Shown here piece by piece: positions 7,808-15,654 of a stretch of 54,894 nucleotides of DNA. The notes beneath the pieces were generated by a model. That model did not search any database. It was given only the letters and a program-made list of their open reading frames with translations, and was not told where the DNA came from. The position numbers and the translations under genes were made by a program. How positions within the stretch are numbered: position 1 is the stretch's first letter; every line of letters begins with the position of its first letter. Origin of the DNA: an uncultured bacterium (GTDB taxonomy: Bacteria > Bacteroidota > Bacteroidia > Chitinophagales > CAIODY01); the NCBI GenBank assembly GCA_903857255.1, contig CAIODY010000094.1, positions 1 through 54,894 on the forward strand. Reading direction: 5' to 3'.

Positions 7808-8698
7808 ATGAAGAATATTGCAGTGGTTGGTGCAGGACAAATGGGTAATGGCATTGCACATGTGTTTGCCTTAAATGGTTACCAAGTTACTTTAATTGAT
7901 GTAGCACAAACAGCTTTAGATAAAGCCTTAGCAACAATCAAAAAAAATAATGATAGAATGGTTACTAAAGCTTCTATTAGTCAACAACAAGCTGATGATT
8001 GTGTGAAAAATATTTCCACTAATAGTTCAATTGCCGAAGGTGTAAAGCATGCTGATTTAGTTGTAGAAGCAGCCACCGAAAATGTTGATTTGAAATTAAA
8101 AATCTTCAAAGAAATAGATGCTAATGCACCACAACAGTGTATTTTGGCAAGTAATACTTCTTCTATTTCGATTACTAAAATTGCAGCAGCAACTGCAAGA
8201 CCACAACAAGTAATTGGCATGCACTTTATGAATCCTGTGCCTGTAATGAAATTGGTTGAAATCATTAATGGTTATTCTACATCAAAAAATGTAAGTGAAA
8301 CCATTGTTGATTTATCAAAGAAAATAGGAAAAACTCCAGTTGTGGTAAATGATTATGCAGGCTTTGTTAGTAATAGAATTTTAATGCCCATGATTAATGA
8401 AGCCATTGAAACTTTATTTCAAGGTGTGGGTGGTGTTGCTGAAATTGATACCGTGATGAAATTAGGAATGGCTCACCCAATGGGACCTTTACAATTAGCT
8501 GATTTCATTGGTTTGGATACTTGTTTGGCAATTCTTCGAGTGTTGCACGATGGCTTTGGAAATCCGAAATATGCACCATGTCCGCTTTTAGTTAATATGG
8601 TTCAAGCTGGAAAAATGGGCGTGAAAAGTGGCGAAGGATTCTATGTGTACACTGCTGGTAGTAAGGATTTGGTGGTAAGTCCGCAATTCGCTAAATAA
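7808..8698 (+). CDS. 3-hydroxybutyryl-CoA dehydrogenase
   Basis: The 296-residue enzyme belongs to the 3-hydroxyacyl-CoA dehydrogenase family. The NAD-binding loop GAGQMGNG lies at residues 8-15. The SNTSS segment (115-119), His139 in GMHFMNPVP and Glu151 form the catalytic and substrate pocket. The C-terminal helical dimerisation domain includes GFVSNRILMPMINEA. It oxidises 3-hydroxyacyl-CoA to 3-ketoacyl-CoA with NAD(P) in the cytoplasm, in fatty acid or butyrate-type metabolism. The stop is followed eight bases later by a thioesterase start, so the two probably share a transcript and act on CoA thioesters. Confidence 0.92.
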   Translation: MKNIAVVGAGQMGNGIAHVFALNGYQVTLIDVAQTALDKALATIKKNNDRMVTKASISQQQADDCVKNISTNSSIAEGVKHADLVVEAATENVDLKLKIFKEIDANAPQQCILASNTSSISITKIAAATARPQQVIGMHFMNPVPVMKLVEIINGYSTSKNVSETIVDLSKKIGKTPVVVNDYAGFVSNRILMPMINEAIETLFQGVGGVAEIDTVMKLGMAHPMGPLQLADFIGLDTCLAILRVLHDGFGNPKYAPCPLLVNMVQAGKMGVKSGEGFYVYTAGSKDLVVSPQFAK

Positions 8699-8706
8699 TT
8701 TTTTTG

Positions 8707-9135
8707 ATGACTGAAAATATTTTTCCATTTACATTATCTCTTCGGTTAGATTGGAGCGAAATGGATTTGTTTGGGCATATCAACAATGTTTCCTACTTCA
8801 AATATATTCAAGCTTCACGAGTGCATTATTGGGAACAATCGGGAATTTCGAAATTGTTTGAGGAGAAAAAAATAGGACCGATTTTAGCTTCGGTTAAATG
8901 TGATTTCATCAAGACTTTGCATTACCCAGGTATTTGTTTTATAAAAGCTCGAATTGAATTTATTGGCAACAGTAGTTTTGGAATTCATCACAAAATATTG
9001 AACGAACAAAATGAATTGTGCGCCGAAGCACATGATGTGATTGTGATGTACGACTTCAATAAAAATATTAAAGTTGTTTTCCCCGAAGAATTAAAAATGA
9101 AAATTGAATTATTGCAAGGCAAATTTTCTCACTGA
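8707..9135 (+). CDS. Hot-dog fold acyl-CoA thioesterase (4HBT family)
   Basis: The 142-residue protein shows the 4-hydroxybenzoyl-CoA thioesterase pattern DWSEMDLFGHINNVSYFKY near the N-terminus, where the D and HxNN residues line the active site of hot-dog enzymes. The rest (SFGIHHKILN, CAEAHDVIVMYD) forms the remaining strands. It should hydrolyse acyl-CoA in the cytoplasm. A TTG at 8704 directly precedes the ATG at 8707; ATG is preferred. It follows the 3-hydroxyacyl-CoA dehydrogenase closely. Its last 7 bases overlap the convergent beta-propeller gene. The exact substrate is unknown. Confidence 0.85.
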   Translation: MTENIFPFTLSLRLDWSEMDLFGHINNVSYFKYIQASRVHYWEQSGISKLFEEKKIGPILASVKCDFIKTLHYPGICFIKARIEFIGNSSFGIHHKILNEQNELCAEAHDVIVMYDFNKNIKVVFPEELKMKIELLQGKFSH

Positions 9136-10142
9136 TTGCCATACACCAATATCTCGAAACTATTAGGAATGATGCGTCTTTTGCCTTCTTCAAATTTAGC
9201 AGCAGGTAAATAAATTTTCTTTGTTCGTTTATCTATCATCATTGTTCTGCAACCTTTTTGTGTAATTAAAGTTTGCAGCAAAGTGTATTTATCAGCTGCT
9301 TCTTGCTGAATGATAGTAACATTTCCTTCACCATTTGAACTGTAAATTATTTTTGTGATGGGGTCGAAAACTACTGCATCAGGTCTGCCTCCAATTGGAA
9401 AAGTGGTAACCACTTTATTATCACGATAATTTGAAATGACCAGCAAATTATTTTCACAAACACTAAATAATAATTTATTCGCAGTGTCAATTGCTAAGCC
9501 TGATGGTGATTTGCCTGGTGCGATAGACCATGAACCTGTGATTTTTTTTTCTTTTGAATCAATTTGGATAATTTCATTTTTGTCTTCCATATTCACAAAA
9601 ATATTTCCAACATTATTGGTTACAGCAAACTCGGGTTTGCTTTTTAAATCAATGGTTTCATCCATTCGCATCGAAAGTGGGTCAATCACTGTAACATCTT
9701 TGCTCTTACCATTAAAAGTGAAAATTTTATTTGAAAATTTATCGTATAAAATGGCATCCGGATTTTTTCCATCAATGGCAATCGTATCGAACAAATGAAA
9801 ATTATACAAGTTGAAAACTGAAATGGAATTGGCTCTGCCATTGCTGGTAAAGCCTTTGCTCAAGTTGTAATTCAAAGCAATGCCATGAATGCCATTGGTT
9901 TCTTGCACTTCATCAATCACTGTATCCAAATCCATATTTACTACCAATAATTTTACTCCATGCGACACAAATAAATGCCTTTTGTCATCATCTGCCGTTA
10001 AATAATCCCAACCAAAACTATCATGAATTTTGATTGTTTTTATCAAGCGATAAGGTTGAAATTTGTTTTGAGCAATTGTTGTATAAACCGTAGTGGTAAC
10101 AATTGTAATCAAAATGAAAAAACGAAAAAAACTGTTTTGCAT
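9129..10142 (-). CDS. YncE-like beta-propeller protein, exported
   Basis: The 337-residue protein has an N-terminal signal peptide (MQNSFFRFFILITIV to TTIAQ). About seven beta-propeller blades follow, each with a motif such as VTVIDPLSMRMDETI, LLFSVCENNLLVI or IIYSSNGEGNVTI, typical of the YncE/YVTN family. Such proteins are periplasmic or surface ligand-binding proteins with no common enzyme activity. The ATG at 10142 is chosen because it gives a clean signal peptide; an in-frame extension to 10220 has no support. It is convergent with the thioesterase gene, and divergent from the DinB-like gene at 10269. Confidence 0.75.
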   Translation of the reverse strand: MQNSFFRFFILITIVTTTVYTTIAQNKFQPYRLIKTIKIHDSFGWDYLTADDDKRHLFVSHGVKLLVVNMDLDTVIDEVQETNGIHGIALNYNLSKGFTSNGRANSISVFNLYNFHLFDTIAIDGKNPDAILYDKFSNKIFTFNGKSKDVTVIDPLSMRMDETIDLKSKPEFAVTNNVGNIFVNMEDKNEIIQIDSKEKKITGSWSIAPGKSPSGLAIDTANKLLFSVCENNLLVISNYRDNKVVTTFPIGGRPDAVVFDPITKIIYSSNGEGNVTIIQQEAADKYTLLQTLITQKGCRTMMIDKRTKKIYLPAAKFEEGKRRIIPNSFEILVYGNQ

Positions 10143-10268
10143 AATTGAATTGAATGACCAAATATAGGGCTTAAAATTTACTGCAAACATGATTGAATGA
10201 TGAACTTTTGATGAATTCAAAAATCAATCTCAAACGAAAAAAAATCTATTTTTACAAAAACAAAATTT

Positions 10269-10799
10269 ATGACAAGTAGCTATTTACCCAGTGTTATTCA
10301 ACGTTTTGAGCAATATAAATTATTAGCCGAAAAAGCATTTGAGCAAACAACAGATGAGAAATTATTTTGGCAATTCAATGCTGAAAGCAATAGCATCGCA
10401 ATCATCATGAAGCATTTATCAGGCAACATGTTATCGCGTTTCACAGATTTTTTATCTACTGATGGAGAAAAAAAATGGCGAAAAAGAGATGCCGAATTTG
10501 AAAATACTTTACTCACAAAAGATGAGTTATTGCAACAATGGAATGCTGGTTGGCAATGTTTGTTTCAGGCTTTAAATGCACTATCAGAGCAAGATTTGGG
10601 CAAAGAGATTTTCATCCGTAATCAATCACATTCTGTGATGGATGCCATTAATAGGCAGTTGGCGCATTATTCCTATCACATCGGGCAAATTGTTTTCATT
10701 GCGAAAATGTTGAATGATAACAGCTGGAAATCGTTGTCAATCCCGAAAGGAAAATCTGACGAATTCAATAAGGAAAAATTTTCACAACCCAAGTTGTAG
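10269..10799 (+). CDS. DinB-like protein (DUF1572)
   Basis: The 176-residue protein is a four-helix protein of the DinB/DUF1572 group. It carries the pattern SNSIAIIMKHLSGNMLSRF and, near the C-terminus, AHYSYHIGQIVFIAKML, where the histidines probably bind a metal. Some DinB relatives are thiol-dependent transferases, including bacillithiol-dependent ones, which would fit a ytxJ-carrying genome, but that link is an inference. It is a single gene between the beta-propeller and the LiaF-like unit. Confidence 0.8.
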   Translation: MTSSYLPSVIQRFEQYKLLAEKAFEQTTDEKLFWQFNAESNSIAIIMKHLSGNMLSRFTDFLSTDGEKKWRKRDAEFENTLLTKDELLQQWNAGWQCLFQALNALSEQDLGKEIFIRNQSHSVMDAINRQLAHYSYHIGQIVFIAKMLNDNSWKSLSIPKGKSDEFNKEKFSQPKL

Positions 10800-10844
10800 T
10801 TGTTTCATTTCACCTACTTCATTTTACCGTTCGCCTAAAACCAA

Positions 10845-10875
10845 TTGTTGTCTTTATTTTCTGCTTCTACATTTG
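10845..10875 (+). promoter_or_regulatory. Bacteroidetes-type promoter for the LiaF-like gene
   Basis: TTG at 10845-10847, then 20 bases, then TACATTTG at 10868-10875, an exact TAnnTTTG -7 box. A second TTG at 10848-10850 gives a spacing of 17. The -7 box ends 18 bases before the ATG at 10894. Activity is inferred. Confidence 0.6.
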
Positions 10876-10893
10876 CAACATAATTTTATAAAA

Positions 10894-11694
10894 ATGGAAA
10901 ATCAAAATATAAACGAAAACCCCATGAATCATTGGAGCGATGAATGGGAAGCATCAAGAAAAAGAGGTAGAATTTTTGGCGGTGCTGCTTTAATTATTGC
11001 TGGAACAATTTTAGCATTACAAGAGTTGAAACAAATTACTATTCCCGATTGGGTGTTTAGTTGGCAATCAATTTTAGTTTTTATCGGTTTAATGATTGGT
11101 GTAAAATCTAACTTCAAACGCCCGTCAGCATTCATTCTCATCTTTATTGGTGGAATGGGATTTGTTGCCGAATACATTTTGCCCGAAATTCATTTCAGCA
11201 ATTTATTTTGGCCAGTGATGATTATTGGTTTGGGCTTGTTAATAATTTTCAAACCTCGAAATCGCTGGCGTAATCATTGGATGCGTCATCAGCATATGCA
11301 TCAACAATTTAACCGACCAACGAATGATTGTCGGCAAGAAACTGATGATAGCAATGATTACATGGATTACAATGTTTTTTTTGGCGGTGTAAAAAAAAAC
11401 GTGATTTCTAAAAATTTTAAAGGCGGCGAAGTGAACAATGTTTTTGGCGGAAGCGAAATCAATTTTATGCAAGCCGATATTCAAGGCACAGTTCGCTTAG
11501 AAATCAATAATGTTTTTGGCGGCACAAAATTAATTGTGCCAGCGCATTGGCAAATAAAATCGGAACTAACTGTATTTATGGGTGGAATGGAAGACAGGCG
11601 AAACGTGCAGCAAAATCAAGTGTTTCCGAGCGATAAAATTTTAGTGTTAGATGGAAATGTAGTGATGGGTGGCATCGAAATTAAAAGCTATTAA
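10894..11694 (+). CDS. LiaF-like membrane protein
   Basis: The 266-residue protein has three to four hydrophobic segments in its N-terminal half (IFGGAALIIAGTILALQ, SILVFIGLMIGV, LFWPVMIIGLGLLIIF), a pattern of the LiaF transmembrane (DUF5668) domain. The C-terminal half is a cytoplasmic LiaF-like beta-helix, recognised by repeats of NNVFGG and by GGVKKNVISK. LiaF-family proteins modulate an envelope-stress kinase in Firmicutes; here a LytS-type kinase and LytTR regulator lie just downstream. ATG 10894 is used because it begins the conserved protein; the longer frame back to 10714 overlaps the DinB-like gene. Confidence 0.8.
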   Translation: MENQNINENPMNHWSDEWEASRKRGRIFGGAALIIAGTILALQELKQITIPDWVFSWQSILVFIGLMIGVKSNFKRPSAFILIFIGGMGFVAEYILPEIHFSNLFWPVMIIGLGLLIIFKPRNRWRNHWMRHQHMHQQFNRPTNDCRQETDDSNDYMDYNVFFGGVKKNVISKNFKGGEVNNVFGGSEINFMQADIQGTVRLEINNVFGGTKLIVPAHWQIKSELTVFMGGMEDRRNVQQNQVFPSDKILVLDGNVVMGGIEIKSY

Positions 11695-11723
11695 AATGTG
11701 TTTGTGAATAGCAATGGTAAATA

Positions 11724-11776
11724 AATTCTTTGCGTCTTGGCGTGATAAAAACATAAAAATTTGAGCCTTTGTGTCA
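11724..11776. repeat. Dispersed intergenic repeat, CTTTGCGTCTTGGCG type
   Basis: A stretch with TTCTTTGCGTCTTGGCGTGA and then GCCTTTGTGTC is related to the inverted-repeat sequences found at 21841-22034 and 23551-23617 (common word family CACAAAGrCnCnAAG and its complement). It sits in the 125-base gap before the DUF4288 gene. I see no other feature in this gap. Confidence 0.45.
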
Positions 11777-11819
11777 ATAAAATAGAACCTAATCTATAAT
11801 CTTCAAAACCCCTACAAAC

Positions 11820-12176
11820 ATGAATTGGTATGTTGCAAAAATAGTTTTCAATATTGATATTAATTATGGTGAAAACCAAAAACAATTCGATGAGCAATTT
11901 CGATTAGTAGCCGCAAGAAGCAGGCAGGAAGCCTATTTCAAAGCTTCTACTATCGGGCAAACCGAAGAAGAAAATTTTATGTCAACCAATAAAAAAACGA
12001 TTGTTTGGAAATTTATTGATGTGGCTGAACTGCATGAAGTAACCGAAATGAAAGATGGAATGGAAATTTACAGCACCACCATTGAAACCAATCATCCGAA
12101 CTGTTATATTCAAAATACAAAAAACAGAGCGGCACAGTTATCTTCACAACATTCTTTTCAAACCCTTGTCAACTAA
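11820..12176 (+). CDS. DUF4288 protein
   Basis: The 118-residue protein matches DUF4288, recognised by the start MNWYVAKIVFNI, by EQFRLVAARSRQEAYFKA and by WKFIDVAELHEV. The family is small, cytoplasmic and uncharacterised. It lies between the LiaF-like gene and the histidine kinase, with only three bases before the kinase start, so it belongs to that unit. Its role with the kinase cannot be read from the sequence. Confidence 0.8.
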   Translation: MNWYVAKIVFNIDINYGENQKQFDEQFRLVAARSRQEAYFKASTIGQTEEENFMSTNKKTIVWKFIDVAELHEVTEMKDGMEIYSTTIETNHPNCYIQNTKNRAAQLSSQHSFQTLVN

Positions 12177-12179
12177 GCT

Positions 12180-13238
12180 TTGCGATATTTTAAGAAATAT
12201 TCTGTTGCTACTGTAATAATTTGTTTGCTGTGTTTAAGTTTAATTCTTGCAGCAATTCAAACATTGATTATTCATCGTTTTTTTGCTAATTGGTATTTCA
12301 ATTTGATAGATGGGTTAATCACGGGAAGTGCATTACTGGTCGGTTTCACAGCTATTTTTATCAGAGCAAAATATCTTTTTTACAATCCCGATAAATCAAA
12401 TTTTAAAAGAGGATTTGTTTTTTTGAAATTACTTTTTACTATCTCTTGGGCTGCTTGGATGCAAAGTTATTTTTTGAAATTATATTTCAAGAACGTAGAT
12501 TTAAAATACTGGTCTTTTATTGATAGCTCATTTTTAATTCGTTTTGTTTTTGGAATCACCGTTTTAGTTTCTGTTGCATTATTAAGTTGGATGTGGATGT
12601 ACTTCATTGAACAACAAGAAATAATTGAACGAAATACTGATGCAGAGCGGCTTTTGAAAGAAGCAGAATTGACCAAATTGCGTCAACAATTACAACCACA
12701 TTTTCTTTTCAATAGCTTAAATTCTATCAATGCTTTGGTTGGTTCAAACCCAACGGCAGCTCGAAATATGATTCAGCAGTTGAGCGATTTTTTACGAGGC
12801 ACTTTGAAGAAAGATGATAACCAATTACACACTTTAGAAAATGAATTGGAGCATTTGAAATTGTATTTAGAAATTGAAAAAGTGAGATTTGGTCATCGTT
12901 TGCAAACCATTATTGATGCCGATGAAAATATTTTACAACTAAAATTACCAGCTTTATTATTGCAGCCCATTGTTGAAAATGCTATTAAATTCGGGCTTTA
13001 CGACACTACTGAACAAGTTATTATTTCAATAAAATGCAAAAAGGAAAATTTCTATTTGCAAATTGAAGTTGAAAATCCTTACGATTCAACAACTGCCAAA
13101 CCCAATCGTGGTGAAGGTTTTGGGCTGAATAGTGTACAACGCAGATTGTATTTGTTGTATGCCCGAAACGATTTGATTAGAATTGAACAAGCAAAAAATA
13201 TTTTTAAAACTGTTTTACAAATTCCACAAACGATATGA
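12180..13238 (+). CDS. LytS-type sensor histidine kinase
   Basis: The 352-residue protein has four or so N-terminal membrane segments (residues about 8-30, 40-60, 80-98, 118-142). A short coil follows, then the His_kinase domain LRQQLQPHFLFNSLNSINAL with the phospho-acceptor His174. The C-terminal ATPase part carries LPALLLQPIVENAIKFGL (N-box) and GEGFGLNSVQRRL (G-box). It should phosphorylate the LytTR regulator encoded next, whose start overlaps its stop (ATGA). The start must be TTG at 12180, since the next methionine is residue 94. It probably senses a membrane or cell-envelope condition, given the LiaF-like gene upstream. Confidence 0.88.
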   Translation: MRYFKKYSVATVIICLLCLSLILAAIQTLIIHRFFANWYFNLIDGLITGSALLVGFTAIFIRAKYLFYNPDKSNFKRGFVFLKLLFTISWAAWMQSYFLKLYFKNVDLKYWSFIDSSFLIRFVFGITVLVSVALLSWMWMYFIEQQEIIERNTDAERLLKEAELTKLRQQLQPHFLFNSLNSINALVGSNPTAARNMIQQLSDFLRGTLKKDDNQLHTLENELEHLKLYLEIEKVRFGHRLQTIIDADENILQLKLPALLLQPIVENAIKFGLYDTTEQVIISIKCKKENFYLQIEVENPYDSTTAKPNRGEGFGLNSVQRRLYLLYARNDLIRIEQAKNIFKTVLQIPQTI

Positions 13239-13978
13239 TTAAAACCATTTTGATTGATGATGAACCCCTTGCCCGAAGCATTGTTCGGGAGTATTTGCAA
13301 AGCTTTAAAGAAATAGAAATTGTTGCCGAATGCAATGATGGATTTGATGGCATTAAAGCTATTCAACAACATCAACCTGAATTGATTTTCTTGGATATTC
13401 AAATGCCAAAAATTAATGGATTTGAAATGTTAGAAATTGCCGAGCCTTTGCCCGATGTGATTTTCACCACAGCATTTGATGAATTTGCGATGAAAGCTTT
13501 TGAAGCTAATGCAATTGATTACTTGCTGAAACCTTTTAGTAAAGAGCGTTTCGACAAAGCAATGACAAAATGGTTAGTGAATAGAAATTCAAATTCATCA
13601 CAAAAAAGTTTAGAAAAAATTGTTGAAAAATTCAATTATCAACCCGAAGAAAAAAATAGAATTGTGGTGAAGAATGGTGCTAATATCAAAATAATTCCTG
13701 TGGCTGATGTATTGTATTTAGAGGCTTTTGATGATTATGTGAAAATTTATACAACCGATGGCATGCAATTGAAAAAGAAAACTTTGTCGTTTTACGAACA
13801 AACTTTAGATGAACAAAAATTCCTTCGAGTGCATCGAAGTTATATTATTCAACTCACACAACTCACTAAAGTAGAGCCTTACGACAATAATAATCATATT
13901 GCCATGTTGAAAAACGGAACTAAAATTCCAGTAAGCCGAAGTGGTTATTTGAAATTAAAAGAAGTGCTAGGGATTTAA
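13235..13978 (+). CDS. LytTR-family response regulator
   Basis: The 247-residue protein has an N-terminal receiver domain with acidic DDE at residues 8-10, the phospho-acceptor Asp54 (LIFLDIQMPKI) and the conserved lysine in DYLLKPF near residue 105. A LytTR DNA-binding domain follows from about residue 140 (VLYLEAFDDYVKIYT, FLRVHRSYII, KIPVSRSGYLKL). It binds DNA once phosphorylated and regulates its target promoters, with the LytS-type kinase upstream as cognate partner (4-base overlap). Targets are unknown, but the LiaF-like and DUF4288 genes are obvious candidates. Confidence 0.92.
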   Translation: MIKTILIDDEPLARSIVREYLQSFKEIEIVAECNDGFDGIKAIQQHQPELIFLDIQMPKINGFEMLEIAEPLPDVIFTTAFDEFAMKAFEANAIDYLLKPFSKERFDKAMTKWLVNRNSNSSQKSLEKIVEKFNYQPEEKNRIVVKNGANIKIIPVADVLYLEAFDDYVKIYTTDGMQLKKKTLSFYEQTLDEQKFLRVHRSYIIQLTQLTKVEPYDNNNHIAMLKNGTKIPVSRSGYLKLKEVLGI

Positions 13979-13992
13979 TTTTCAGTAAAAAA

Positions 13993-14964
13993 CTAAGCTT
14001 GTTTTCTTCCGCTTTTTGCTGAAATTCCTTTGCTTGTTTTTCTTTTTGCAGATTGTGCAATTGATGCTGAATGCTTAACTGATGCGGTTTTGTGCGCTAT
14101 GGTGCCAGTTTGTTTTGTGTTCGTTTTTTTACCTTTAGCCACTGAACCATAACTGATATTTTGCAATTTAGCTTTTGTATATCTGCTTCTTGTTTTGCTG
14201 CTATACACTGGATGACGATTGCCAGCAACAGGCGTTACAGTGTAACTATTTGTCGCATCGCTTACGTTAGAAACTTGCCAATGCACGGTTGGATAATCAT
14301 TCTCATCTTTACCATCAGCTGATGGCAAATTTGACGATGGTACTGTTTCTACAATCACATTTTGTTTGTCGTTGGCATGCTCATAACTGGTTGCTTGCGA
14401 TGCAGTAATTTTTTTTGAAACCGCCATTCCATTCACCATAGTATGTGATGTAATTGAATTTGCATTATCGAATTGTTGCAAATTATTTTCTTCAATGTGC
14501 TTTATCAAAATTGAGGCGTACGAAGGGTTTGTGGCATATCCAGCTTTGCGTAAACCAATTGCCCAACCTTTGTAGTCAGTTTTATCCAACTCAAATAGAA
14601 AGCTATAACGCAATGCAGTTTTTAAAAAATTGCTGTGGTCAACATAACTCAACGAATCATTGTCGTACACTCTAAAACATTCGCCTTTTGCATCATCATC
14701 GTGGTATGTAAATTTTCCATTCCAATTGCTTTTGCATTTGATTCCGAAATTATTATTTGAGCGCAAATACAACGGACTTGTGCCTGCTGCTGTTTCCAAA
14801 ATGCCTTGTGCCAATGTAACACTTGCCGGAATGCCGCTTCTATTCATTTCAGCAATCGCAATATTTTTATGACTTTGCACATAAGCATCAATTTGTTCTT
14901 GCGTTTGTGCAAATCCCGAAATACCTATCAAGCTTAATGTTGCGGTTATAATTAATTTTTTCAT
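13993..14964 (-). CDS. Exported glucosaminidase (GH73 family) with basic tail
   Basis: The 323-residue protein has a signal peptide (MKKLIITATLSLIGISGFAQ). A GH73 glucosaminidase domain follows at about residues 22-165, with the catalytic Glu57 in LAQGILETAAGTS, then NNNFGIKCK and AGYATNPSYA. It should cut the glycan chain of peptidoglycan in the periplasm. In place of the LysM domains usual in such enzymes, residues about 170-323 are a low-complexity, lysine- and serine-rich tail. It lies 46 bases downstream of the O-methyltransferase gene and may share its transcript. Confidence 0.85.
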   Translation of the reverse strand: MKKLIITATLSLIGISGFAQTQEQIDAYVQSHKNIAIAEMNRSGIPASVTLAQGILETAAGTSPLYLRSNNNFGIKCKSNWNGKFTYHDDDAKGECFRVYDNDSLSYVDHSNFLKTALRYSFLFELDKTDYKGWAIGLRKAGYATNPSYASILIKHIEENNLQQFDNANSITSHTMVNGMAVSKKITASQATSYEHANDKQNVIVETVPSSNLPSADGKDENDYPTVHWQVSNVSDATNSYTVTPVAGNRHPVYSSKTRSRYTKAKLQNISYGSVAKGKKTNTKQTGTIAHKTASVKHSASIAQSAKRKTSKGISAKSGRKQA

Positions 14965-15010
14965 TCTGGTTTTGTTTTGAGTTTTTTGAAAAAGAAGTTT
15001 TCAAATTTAG

Positions 15011-15649
15011 TTACAATTTTCTAATCACGTTCAATCCATCTCTTATTGGTAGAATCAAATTCTCAACACGTTTGTCGGCTCTGACTTTTTTATTGAACGA
15101 ATCAATGGCAGTGGTTTTCTTGTCGAATTTTTCTTCTAAAATTTTTCCTTTCCACAACACATTATCGGCAATAATCCACCCACCTTTTTTCACTTTGTCA
15201 ATCACCAAATCAAAATACAAACTGTAAGAACCTTTATCAGCATCAATGAATATTACGTCAAATTCAGCATTTAGTTTCAACATAATTTCTTTGGCATCGC
15301 CATAATGCACTTTTATATGTTGTTGCAAATTAGCTTTTGAAAAATATTTTTCGTGAAAATATTGCATTTCATCATTCACTTCAATCGTGTCAATCCATCC
15401 ATTTTTTGTTAGACCTGCGGCTAAGCAAATAGTTGCAAATCCTGTGAAAGTGCCTATTTCAAGCACTCTTTCGGGTTTTATCATGCGGCTGAAAAACTGC
15501 AACAGCAAACCTTGTTCATGCCCTGAAATCATATTCGGTTGCAACGTTTTCAAATTTGTTTCACGATATAACTCATCTAACAACGCATCCAAGTTGCTGC
15601 TATTTTGCTGAATATAATTTGTTAATTTTTCTTCTGTAATATTGTTCAT
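15011..15649 (-). CDS. O-methyltransferase (class I, catechol-type)
   Basis: The 212-residue protein has the S-adenosylmethionine binding motif VLEIGTFTGFATICLA at residues 62-77. It also has the metal-ligand segment FDVIFIDADKGSYSLYF (Asp in IDADK) and GGWIIADNVLWKG. This places it with the magnesium-dependent catechol- and caffeoyl-CoA-type O-methyltransferases, of which many small bacterial members have unknown substrates. It starts five bases after the stop of the upstream GT87-like gene, so the two are probably cotranscribed. Confidence 0.9.
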   Translation of the reverse strand: MNNITEEKLTNYIQQNSSNLDALLDELYRETNLKTLQPNMISGHEQGLLLQFFSRMIKPERVLEIGTFTGFATICLAAGLTKNGWIDTIEVNDEMQYFHEKYFSKANLQQHIKVHYGDAKEIMLKLNAEFDVIFIDADKGSYSLYFDLVIDKVKKGGWIIADNVLWKGKILEEKFDKKTTAIDSFNKKVRADKRVENLILPIRDGLNVIRKL

Positions 15650-15654
15650 CCGTT

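Noticed and set aside
10714-10893. N-terminal extension of the LiaF-like frame
   Set aside because: It overlaps the DinB-like gene's end and has no start before the conserved ATG 10894.
11691-11897. Minus-strand frame of 68 codons
   Set aside because: It lies over the dispersed repeat and the start of the DUF4288 gene, with no family likeness.
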